Part shown: one piece after another, positions 23,655 through 44,291 of the stretch
Layout: every line of letters begins with the position of its first letter
How positions within the stretch are numbered: position 1 is the first letter of the stretch
Assembly: GCA_018806985.1 (NCBI GenBank)
Contig: JADANN010000404.1
Span: 372,001-436,000 of the forward strand
Origin: Angiostrongylus vasorum
Taxonomy: Eukaryota; Nematoda; Chromadorea; Rhabditida; Metastrongylidae
Direction: 5' to 3'
Length of the DNA: 64,000 nt
Translations under genes and position numbers: made by a program
The notes under the pieces: generated by a model
What the model saw: the letters and a program-made list of their open reading frames with translations, nothing else
Told to the model about the DNA's origin: nothing
The model's database searches: none

Positions 23655-23775
23655 TTATGACCTGATCTTGTTGAGCTGATGGTAGGTTAGTATGAGTTGT
23701 CGTTGTTGTTGTTGTTGATGTTGTTTTTGTTGTTGTTCCTTTGTTGCTTTGTTTGTTGTTGTTTTTGTTTAATCA
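23600..23775 (-). repeat. (AT)n run plus RTE 3' tail and (AAC)n-like stretch
   Basis: About 35 bases of AT repeat are followed by 'CTGATCTTGTTGAGCTGATG' and a long TTG-rich run (AAC on the minus strand). Read on the minus strand this is the 3' untranslated tail of the RTE fragment that follows at 23.78-24.06 kb, ending in simple repeat as RTE elements do. Confidence 0.65.
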
Positions 23776-24060
23776 CCTGTCGTCTCGTCCCATTAGTCGT
23801 TTAGTGATTCAAGTGAGCTCCAGTAAATATTCCATTTTTCTCCATCGAGTGCAAGAGTAGCCCAGTGGGTTCTATTCACTCTGAGAGATTGCTGAGCATC
23901 ATGCATTTCTCTTAGAGTCATCGTGAAGCACTTTGACCATGGGATCGGTGGTCTTGGTGCTGCACGCTTGACATCCCGAGGGAACCAGTCGCCAGCAGGT
24001 CTTGTCCAACGATTGTCGTACGGATTACCAAAATTTTAGACGTGATGCTGGTCGTAATTA
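23775..24060 (-). mobile_element. 5'-truncated RTE copy, 3' end only
   Basis: Minus-strand translation gives 'RTHWATLALDGEKWNIYWSS', the C-terminal block found at the end of the RTE copies at 7.8 and 42.4 kb. The copy is cut upstream and carries frameshifts. Confidence 0.75.
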
Positions 24061-24224
24061 CTTAAAATCCACTTTGTTTGGTCACATATGACAATAAAGG
24101 TATCTTCTTAGGTTGTTCAAAAATTAATTCCCTATTTTTTGATTCTATTTTTCTTGTATTTTGAATGCTGCATTGCACCATATATTGTTGCAAAGCTCTT
24201 TTTTTTTCGTTCCGTAAGAAAACG

Positions 24225-24635
24225 GTGGTTTTGAAGAATTTGATGAATGCGAAGAAGCTCCGCCCAAATCGATGAGATTCACCAGGAGCTTCAACGATCT
24301 GGGTTCGGAATTGGTCAAAAGAAAAGGATCAATCTTTCCTTCGCTATAACGTGCAGTCACAAGTCGCACTAGAGACGCTGAAGAAGTATAATGACCTGAG
24401 TTACGAAACTCTACCTCATCCGCCATACTCGCGAGACCTCTACCCTATCGACTACCACTTCTGCAAGCGTCTTGTTGATAAATTTCTGTACGAGAAATGC
24501 CTCAGAAACCATGAAGAAACTACCGTCGGAAACTTCGTCTCGAGAACTCCAGAGTTTTACCTAGCAAGATTAAATCCACTCGTTCCTCATTGGCAACACT
24601 TGTTGTTTCCCGTTCGCAAACAGATGTAGATTCTA
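24225..24635 (+). mobile_element. Mariner transposase fragment, C-terminal part
   Basis: The frame over 24351-24629 encodes 'LSYETLPHPPYSRDLYPIDY', the mariner HPPYSPDLxPxDYHxF block, then 'FLYEKCLRNHEE' and 'TPEFYLARLNPLVPHWQHL', the usual last segment. The catalytic third aspartate region is present as PIDY. The first two catalytic aspartates and the N-terminal helix-turn-helix are missing, and upstream pieces are frameshifted, so this is a dead fragment. Confidence 0.85.
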
Positions 24636-25294
24636 ATGATTTGTGTCTTGATTAATAAAGTTTGTTCTGAGCTGACATATACCACATCGAAACTGCAGAT
24701 TGGAATTCGATGCAAATTTCCTAAAGACCTAGCGCAAGTAATGATCGACAACAAAATCCGACCACCTATAAGAATGCCTATTAGTAGTGCTGTCCAATAA
24801 TTATGCACAAGAGGTGTTTCGGTGGAATTTCTTTCCTACTTCATTTTGTTTTAGACATTTCCATCTGTCAATAGCAAAAATATGACCAGTATTCCTAGGA
24901 TTATTCTGTTTAGCCAGTATTTTGTGAAATTACAAGCAGTAGCTAGTTGAGGGATAAATTTATGTCGTTGAAAATTGTCTGACGTTATAAATTGTAATCC
25001 AGCTATTTTTAACAAAATATAACTTAATTATAGGTCGTCGTTATTGCTCGCCATATCAAAGATTGCTTTATTTTCAGGATTTCTGCTGATCTTATCCGTT
25101 ATACTCTGCTGTGTTAACATAAGCTGCTTTGGACATAGAGAGGCGAAAAAGAATAATTAAATGACTTGTTACCATTTAGGTGTCGAATAATAAATATTTA
25201 AAGTGTGTCGTTCTGATTTTCAAGATTGGAGTACTAAAATTATTTTGAGAAATATCGGGGTTTTTTTTGTTCAAAGAGAAAAAAGAGTATGGCA

Positions 25295-25605
25295 ATGAGC
25301 AACGCAGTGATAGTGCTGCCGTTCATCATGGGCATGGTGCTGGTTCGACCCAGTTCCGGACTCACCTATCCTGTCATCTGTCTGGGATCTGAGAATTGAT
25401 ACGAGACTTGTTTGACACCGGCTCGCCCTCTCCAATCAGCGAGGGGCTGGCCTAGCACGGCTATCACAGGATTACTCGGGAGAATTCACTCGACCAGCAT
25501 TCAACGAAATTTATAAAGAAGACGATAATGCTCAGGCAATACCCGAATCCACATGCGAGAAGTTCGAAGTCCGTCAGAAGTGATGAATGCGAGGAAACGA
25601 ATCCA
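25295..25605 (+). repeat. SINE-B copy (forward)
   Basis: The head reads 'GCAACGCAGTGATAGTGCTG' (A-box-like), then 'GGTTCGACCC' (B-box-like). The body follows the SINE-B order with 'TCGACCAGCATTCAACG' and 'CACATGCGAGAAGTTC'. Confidence 0.7.
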
Positions 25606-26215
25606 ATTCAAGAATTTATGGAATCCAAAAGGCTTCTTTAATCAATTTTGTTCATATAAAAAACTGCTTCGATCCAGAGGTGGAATTTCATACTCTTGGT
25701 CAGATTACATCTGACACCACACTCACATCCGAAGTCTTACGACGATTAGGTAAGTCATGAACAAATGGATGGTTTTTCTCGCATATTCTTGATAGAACCG
25801 AAGAAAACCTTGCTTCCATTTCCTAGTCACAAATCCTGTACCTGTATAAAAAAGAAATCAAAAAAAAAGAATATAGAGTTGGAAGAAAACTAAGCCCGGC
25901 AAACGAATTGTTCGAGGAATGCAAAAGTGTATATGAAACCGAAGCAAAAAAATGAAGATGACCGGTGATTTTACTCTCGCCCCAAATATATACTACTCTC
26001 ACAAGGATTAGAATAAACAATGCACTCTGAAAACTACTTTTATGCAAACGGATAGAATGAAAGCTACCAACAGATAACCACCATGGATGTAACCAGTTCA
26101 ATTTGTGTGTAAAAAACATGCTGAATCTTATTGTAAAAATGAAAATTCAAGTAGAAATCGGAAGGAATAGTGATAATCTAAGCATCTTGAAATTAGCAAG
26201 CTATGGTTTTATAGC

Positions 26216-26492
26216 GGGAGCGTGTGGAACAGCGGTCGGATGCACCCTGCAATACACGTAATACACACGGGATCGATCCCTGCGCCCATGGCTCACCAAG
26301 CCTTCCATCCCTTCGGGGTCGCCAAATTGGTAGCAGACTTGTCTAGGAGGATAGCAGCACTAGCTCGATATATCGGTAGGCCAGCCCGAGTCATTGTAAA
26401 AGCCAGAGCATTTAATCATCTCCAATGATGCTTAATAAAGTCGAATGCAAGGCGCGTAACTCAGGGATTGATCAAAGCCGAGAGTTTTATCC
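26216..26492 (+). repeat. SINE-A copy, full length (forward)
   Basis: The head is 'GCGTGTGGAACAGCGGTCGG', then the B-box-like 'GGGATCGATCCC'. The body has 'CTCACCAAGCCTTCCATCCC' and 'GGATAGCAGCACTAGCTCG', and the 3' end 'GATCAAAGCCGAGAGTTTTA'. Confidence 0.85.
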
Positions 26493-27153
26493 ATTATCCT
26501 TGTGGTTCACACAAATTTGTCACGCATCACATTTCGCAATCATTCATACCCGCAACGTGGTGATGATGAACGCACTAAAAATGTAAACAATTCTTTTTTT
26601 TTCCTTACCTTCCTCTATTATTAGACTAACACAAGGTTGGCAGAGAAGTTTTATTCGACCAACGCCTCGCCGCCTTCGTCTTCTTCGGAACAGCGTTGAT
26701 CCGAGTCGATGGTTTACAGTTCGTCGCTATTGGTATGTGGTCTAATCCAGAGGAGGGAACACCGATCGAATGGAGACCTTCACTCGGCGGTGCCTTTTCC
26801 GAATGACAGATGTTGCTCTATTATCGCTATTCAATATGCCATACATTGCCATATACCGACATTCCACCCATTTAGTATAAGATAATTCTCTTCATTTTTC
26901 ATTTTGTGTCGTTGACTTTCTAATTTCAACACTAAAAATTTAAATAAAAACAAAGTACGTTGGCTCAACATCACATCAACACACTGGGAATCACTGCATA
27001 GTCAGAATCGATGACGCTATCTCTCTGTGATTCAGATATGTACTGCTTCAGTGCAATGAACTGTACAGTCACAACCAGTAATCCTCTCTCTAGCAAAAGT
27101 ACTACCCTGTTCTCGGACTAACAAACCAGTCGATTTAAAATCTGATCACTTAC

Positions 27154-27417
27154 ACCTTGAACCCTTAGATGGACTTCGACTAATTCGAAATTGTCTCGAA
27201 TCTCAGCTGTAACAAGCGAATAGGAATTGTGTGTGGCGGCCGTGGCCCCAACACTCAACATGTGGGCGACCTGCACTTCGTGGGGGGCGGACGGGCGTCC
27301 ACTCATGTTTGTGTGCGCTCTCCGTCCACTGTGTGCTGCCGACAGCCATCGTATGGAGTTGAAATGCTTCATACTGCTCTTCTCTGGTTCATCATATTTG
27401 TGTTCGGAAGTGGCCAG
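27154..27417 (-). CDS. Internal exon of an unrecognised minus-strand gene
   Basis: This 264-base exon (88 codons, phase 0 at both ends) lies between an acceptor '...CTACATCAG' and a canonical donor 'GGT|GTAAGT'. It encodes a mixed, globular-looking segment with 'KYDEPEKSSMKHFNSIRWLS', 'GRRAHTNMSGRPSAPHEV' and 'IRDNFELVEVHLRV'. It is GC-richer than its surroundings, as coding exons tend to be. It starts only 260 bases from the cdk-8 start codon, on the other strand. Shadow frames on the plus strand cover the same DNA but lack splice sites. The family is not recognised. Confidence 0.45.
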
Positions 27418-27676
27418 CTGATGTAGATGTTTCGAGATAAGCAAAATTTGTCAGTTTCATTGAGAGTTTCCTCGATTTCTTATTACCACTAATTTTTTTC
27501 GGCTTATCAATGTTTTTCGAGGATTCTAGCGACACGCTGATATCCGCGACAATGATCCGATATATTTATAAGCAGCATACCGGGATATATCTTGCACATA
27601 TCCGTCCATATACGTGTCGATCATGATGCTTCGCATTATGGGCCATACAAAACAGTAAGCTGCATCATCCCGGGGT

Positions 27677-37365
<9,689 letters not shown>

Positions 37366-37967
37366 AACTATCGCTGAATGTTGGATGCCGTAAGAAAGTC
37401 ACGTATTAATCACATCGTTTCTTTCTTTTTAACCATACTAATACGTTTATTTATTTTTCCATACTAATATTCCTAACACTCGTCTCCATCTCGCTCCCGT
37501 CGTCGCTTCTTTCCTTCTCAAACTGGTATTTCACTAATACTCATCCAATTTGTTGTTAATTATTCAGTCATTGTTAGTGTCAGACGAATTCGTGAACTGT
37601 GCTATCATTTTTTTTCTTCTATCTACGTTCTTTTTTCTTTCGTTCTTATGAGTTTTCCACGAAGTTCACCCAACCGTATGGTGTACACATGAATACGTCC
37701 AATTTGGTACCACCACCATCACTCAAGTCTTGTCCACTGTGATATTTCTAGAATTCCTAGATTTAAACTGGAATTCATCCCACTCTTCACTTTTGTTTTA
37801 TTACACTTCTGTTTAAGAGCAAAATTGAGAATAAGTGTTCCTAATGTGTGGTTATAATTGTAATCTTGCACATTAAACCACTATTGCATGCTCGGATGAA
37901 AGGATGAAAGTACATGTTCAGTTGTTGGAAATAAAAAAGAAAACTAATTAAGTGAAACGACAATAAA
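37366..37967 (+). terminator. cdk-8 3' untranslated region with poly(A) signals
   Basis: T-rich sequence follows the stop codon. Two AATAAA hexamers, at 37930-37935 and 37962-37967, are candidate cleavage signals. The choice between them is inference. Confidence 0.55.
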
Positions 37968-38475
37968 TTATTGAGCTAGACCCGGAGATAGGAAAATAAT
38001 GATAGTGAGTGCTTTCATTCATAAAGAGCACTGGAAAAATCATGAGAGATCGAAATAAATTTGTAGAAAACACTTGACTATGTAGGAGCTTAGAGCCAAT
38101 GTGATTAGGAATTAGTAAGAACTGCTGCAAATTAGTTAAAAAAAAAATAAACTAAATAGTAGCAAACGCGGCATTGCAGCTTCATGAGCATTCATCTGGA
38201 ATCCGGCCCCAATGGATGTATTCCATTACAGCTTTGTTATGTTCGACGACATTACTTCTAGTAGAATGACCATGACAATAACATACAGTCTCTGAGTTCC
38301 CATACAAACTGCCGTCCTCGTCCGACTCGCTTAAGTTCCAAATAAACGTGACCGGTGATATCTGCAGCGAAACGAAATCCACAATAACTGAGCAGAACCA
38401 AATAGGGTATGAACAGAGGCTAACATAAAATATTCTCGAGACCCGAAATAAAATAATCATAAGCATCTGCCGAAT

Positions 38476-41400
38476 TCAACCCTCATCGCATACAGTTTTA
38501 GCCAAATTGTTGTTCTCCAATTGTTCATCGGAGAATGCATGAACTGAGTCTTGCACCGTCATACTCTGTGATTGAGAGCAGGACATAGGCCAAGGACGCT
38601 CTGTTCCCAAATCAATCGTACTAATGTAATCTTTTGCAGTATAAATAGTACCAAGGCGAAGACGTTTTTCTTCTTCGGTTTCGTCTTTCCAAGGTCTCGT
38701 AGTCGCTTGATCTCTTGATTTTCGGGACGGTGTGTGAATTTGGAGTGATGCCTCCCTTTCCTCCTTTAGCGATCCATTCCGGGGCATTTCTTTCCGGTGT
38801 GGTTTCAACCGCTGATTCAACCTCTGTAATCTTTCGTTAACCGTTCGTACATGCAAAGTGTATCTGCCACGACACGATGATGGATTTGAGTGAACAGCAT
38901 CCAAATATTCTAAAACTGTACGAAGACAACAAACTGAAACAACTCACCCGTGGTACTTTTGCTACAGAAGAAAGAACTAAATGTATTTATAAAGAGAAAA
39001 GGGTTAAAAAAAAACCTTCGCAATTTTTTCCCCCTTCAACACCGACGTTGGAAGAATCTTTCTGGCATATTGCTGAGTTGGATTCACTCTGCGATACCTG
39101 TTCCAAAAAATACTATACATACAGTTGAAATCTGGTATACCAGGCAGTTTAAACAGAAATGACTATGTCTACAGAGAAATAGCTTGCTTACATTTAAATC
39201 ACATCAATTTTCACAAATGCACTCATTAATCTAAGTGGACAGTATTCTATAACCAAATCAGTCCTAGAAGAAGTGCTGTGTAAGAAGTAGAAGCTTCCAC
39301 TGACCACAGCTAAATGTAGGATAATTTGCTCCCCATTTTCAGTAGGTCAAGTTTCACATGACAGAATGTAACGGACTACAAATAAAAAACAAGGGCGCGT
39401 GTGCCACAGTGGCTGGAGGCACCTCCATCTCTTCGGGATTGGCAGATTGGTAGCAGACTTGTCTGGGTGGATAGCAGCGCTGGCTCTATACAACATCGGT
39501 AGGCCACCACGAGTCATTGTAAAGGCCAGATATGCATTCAATCACCTCCAACGATGCTTAATGAAGTCAACTGCATGACGCATCCCTCGGAGACTGATCA
39601 AAGCCGAGAGCTTTACCCCTTTTTTTCACATATAAAACTACTCACACAATCTGCTGAGCGACTTAATACAGCCGCTTCATCATTACAGCTTTGTCCGATC
39701 GACGACGTTTTGGAAGTGCTCAAACTGCGATATCGCCGCCCTGAAGGAATTTTATGATCTTAAAATAGATAGAATATTCTACTGAACCTCAAACATTGAA
39801 GAAAAAACCTTACCCGATATAATGTCGTATGCACTCGGTCCACCATTTTCTCTGCACTGGTCAACATGTGTAATTTCTACATTGTAAACAGGCAGCAGTG
39901 AAAGGTTATGAGAATCCCCTAAAAGACTGCTTATAGAAACTGGCTGATTTTATCATGCAATACTTTGAGAACCTTAAAATGTGGAGGATTTCAACCTCAA
40001 AGTAGTCATGAAAGCAGACACTGGCAGTGCATTTTCGTAAAAACCAACGACAGAACTTCGGAAAAAAAGTATAAAATAGATGTTAAACCATCTTCAACAG
40101 GATTGAAATTCAACTACAACACAAGTAAACAGTGCAACAAAATTCAATTTGCTTCACCTGATACTCCGGTTGACAATGTTGGTTCTAAGCTCAGTGAACG
40201 AGCGAGACCAGGAGAATCAGAAATTTTGTTATAGCGAGTTCTGTTATTCTCCACAATTCGTTCTCTTTCCTCAATAACTCTCCGGCTATAAATGGTCTCC
40301 CCGTACGGCAGTAGTGGATGCTGCATAAACTCGCTGATTGCTTTAAAAAGTAAAAACAGTTACTAAACATTCTTTCTGGATATAAACGTTTGAGGTTCAA
40401 CATCTCGTTTTTTCTTTAAAATCAGAGCGAAAGATGTCGCACATTAGGTCTATCAAACAGCGGATGGTCAAAGACAGAGATATTGTAAGAAACACCACAT
40501 GCTCCTCTAGAACATGAATAAGTGTCTATCTACCCGGCAATCAGTAAAAGCCAACCCTAGTTTCAGCTGGATTTCTGGAAAACTTGGTAACAACCGATCT
40601 CGGGATCGCCCAAAGTGTTTACTGATGATAAAAGACCAGGTGTAACATATTCTGGTTCCGTCAAAATAAAAAAAAGAAGCTTTGAATCGCTAACAAACCT
40701 TTGCCTTTTGTACCCATAATGCTTCTATTATTACCAGAGTTATGGCTTGTTGATGGTGTACACGTTAGATCTAAACCAGCAAATGAAGTTGCCGTTTTCA
40801 TTGATGCTATGTTCCAACTATGTGTAGCGCTCGATAAGCAAGCATTAGTTTTCATTCCTCCGGACAATGATCCGGTAGCTTCAGTAGAAAGTTCATGTGA
40901 CGAAGTACACGTAGCCGATGATGTAACTCTTGGTCTAGATAACACAGAATATACTGGATTTTTGACTTCGCCTGAGTGTGAACTTGAGGATGAAGGTGCA
41001 ATCTCCGTGTCTGCAGAGTTCGGTGTTCGATCCGGAATAGGTGACGTCGGAGGCGGTGGGACGAACTCCACCTGATGAGTGGCCGTACTTACGTTCAAAG
41101 AACTAATGCCTGAAATACTAACTCATGCTCATGACTAACGTATTGCTTGTTCAGCACTAACTTACCGTGATTTGATGGTAATCGGACAGCACTATAAGCA
41201 GGATTCTGCGCATCACCAACCTATAAATACCACTAATACAAATTCAAAAAAAATATTTAAATGAGCTATAACAGCTTCACAGTTGTGGTGACACACAGTC
41301 TCATATTCGTTTCCAATGACAGAATAGTAGTGTTCCCTTGCAGGTGGAGCCAACTGTCCTTGTTGCCGCAACCTTTCGCGAACGACATCTGCATTCTCGC

Positions 41401-42466
41401 GAACTGTGATGTAACGGTATGATGGCTCGCGACTGGACATCGATTCACCATCTCCATTCTGAAAAAATACAGCAGAATTCCTACATGGAATTGCAAACAC
41501 ATTAAGACTACTGTAAAAGGTATTTCCGCTCACTTTCACTCTTTCAGGATATCACTTTTTGGTCTAGATGCATATGTAGATATATACATACATATATGTA
41601 TATGTACATTTGTATGTACATATTCGTTGCTTCGCTGGAACGAATGCTAGCCGACCCGACTTTGAATAAGCCTGTGGAAAGATTGGTCTGCGACTAAACC
41701 TCATAAAAAACGATGTTCATGAGGAAAGAATTGGTTTCGTATGACCCACATACGCACAACGGAACAAAAATCTCCGAATGCTCCAGTTATGTCTATCTAG
41801 GTTGGAAAATCAACATGATGAACGACTTAGCTCCAAAGTTGAGCAGAAGGAAACGAGCGCCTTGTAGAGCTTTCAAGAACATCGAGGATGTAGTGAAGAG
41901 AACAAAGAACACCCGACTCCGTGCCCACCTTTTCGACTCAAGGGTACTTCCTGCCCTAACGTATGCGTCAGAAACCTGGTCGCAGCGTAAACAGGCTGAG
42001 AAACCACTCAGCGTTATTGAAAGCGCAGTCGAAAGGACGATGCTAGGGAGTATTCCGTTTCACACAAGTAAGGGAAGCGATCCGAAGCTCCAACTTGCGT
42101 CAACGATCAAAAAATCAAAGATGCCGTTCTGTACGCCAAACTGTCGACGATAAGGCTGGCCGAACACGTAATGCGTATGAATGACAACCGATGGACAAGA
42201 GCCGTTAGTGACTGGATTCTTCGGGATGTCAAACGTACTGCAGGAAGACCACCGATCCAATGATCAGAGTTTCTCACGAAGAGCTTCGAAGAAAGATATG
42301 GTGCTCGGCGAGTTCCAAGAGCGAGCAGAACCCACAGGGCTACTCTTGCACGCGACAGGGAAAAATGGAAGATTTACTGGCGCCCGCTCGAGTCACTCGA
42401 CAATCAACGGGACTACAGGTGATACAGGTGATGTATACATATATCCATATATATATATATATATCC

Positions 42467-42506
<40 letters not shown>

Positions 42507-43787
42507 GTGTGTGTGTATATACGAACTTTACGAACCTGTGACAGTTTTTGTGGGACTTCCATTTCCAAGCCTCCCTCCATAATATCGTCCATAGTAACTC
42601 GTGATGGACCAGGCCTTGATGCGACTTCATCAGTGACGCCAAGTGGAGAACGCCTTATCTACAATGCAATATTTCCCAGTTGCCATATATGCTGGTTCTC
42701 AGTATCTTCGGAAACTTTTCAGTAGTGGTAATTTGTTGAAAGAAACGCGACCAATTGTAAATGACAATGAGAGAAAACAGTTTCCTCACTTTAGAGTACA
42801 ATTGATCAACCTCTCGCTCAGTTCGTTCGATGCACTCTTTGTATCGTACCAACTTGGATAGCTCGGGTTTCACTTTTGCATATCCAGGATCGTAGATGCC
42901 ACTGCTATCTTCGTCTCGATCGGCTCCAACACCATTACGACGTGGCTCAGATGTAATTGAACTAGATGGGAAAGCTTGGACATAAAGAAAGATGACTTAT
43001 TCAAAGAAGGTAAAATTTATAAACTGATAAGAAGAAGTAGGAGCTATGCACCTGTATGGATCCTCACTTCCTCCGATTGTATAAATCTGTGACGCACTCT
43101 GATAAACCACGTCGTCATGTGTCAACGGCATGGCAGATGGTTTCCGTCCAGAAAATATCGGGTAGTCATATTTCCTCTCATGACGAACAGATGTCACATC
43201 TCCTAACTTGAAAACATGTTATATTTCATACCACTTTCTGAACTCCAGGAAATTCAGCTCTCTGACATACCTTAGAATATAGTGGATCGATAACAGAATC
43301 ATTTTCTGGATCGATGGATTCATACATGGGAATACCACCTTCGTCAGCAAATGGTACATTAGTTTTTCGACTTTTGTCAATGACTGAAAAATGAAATTAA
43401 ATCCATAAAGAGCACCCTATCCCGACCTAAGCTATCATGGTTATATTGGACGCGATGCATTTGGCACGAAAATAATGGTCACTTAAACTTCAAACCACCG
43501 TATGTCAGCTCACAGTGAACATCTTAGTTCCAATAAAAATTATTGGATTCTATAAGTGTTCTCCTACAAAATACAAATTCTATTCCACACCTTCCTTATT
43601 TCATTTAGACGAAAATCCGATTTTTTCGAATCAACGAAAAGCTTCTCTCAACTGTTGTCGTGTTTGCAAGCAACTAGACAAGCGGAATTTTACCCAAAAT
43701 TTCAAATCTTGTTCAACTTCTTAGAGAATCCAATTATAAAAAACTTCCGGAAATGATAGAGTACCTTAAAAAACTATATAGAAACAC

Positions 43788-43849
<62 letters not shown>

Positions 43850-44252
43850 GTATATGTATGTACATATGTACACATGCGTACGTAAGTATATTTATTTTTG
43901 ATTTGTATTTAATCCGTCTTCACGTTTACTGTGTGGATCCCGGATCCCAGCACTTCTCACATCCAATTCGTTTCCTCTCATACATCGTCCACGAAGGTCT
44001 TCCAAGTTTTTTACGTGTGGCTTCGGTTGCTGCTTAAGGATTTTCCACTTCATCTTGAATGTCGTAAAGTGCTGGTCGTGCAATTCTCCCTGGAATCTTG
44101 AGATAGCCGGGTCGGAGCGTTTCCAAATGGATTGCTGACAGCGATTTTTTTCCCAGAGAAGTCCTGTACCAATTTCCCAACCCCGGAGGGATGAGAGGCT
44201 TGGTTGGCCCGGAGCGGAATCAAACTAGCACCATGCTCGTGATGACGGACAT

Positions 44253-44291
<39 letters not shown>

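Noticed and set aside
26640..26825. Plus-strand frame 'FDQRLAAFVFFGTALIRVDG', considered as an exon
   Set aside because: The minus strand is also open over the same stretch and neither has convincing splice sites; no family resemblance.
40701..41075. 124-codon plus-strand frame
   Set aside because: It is antisense to exon 10 of the adaptor-like gene, which has matched splice phases and conserved motif content.
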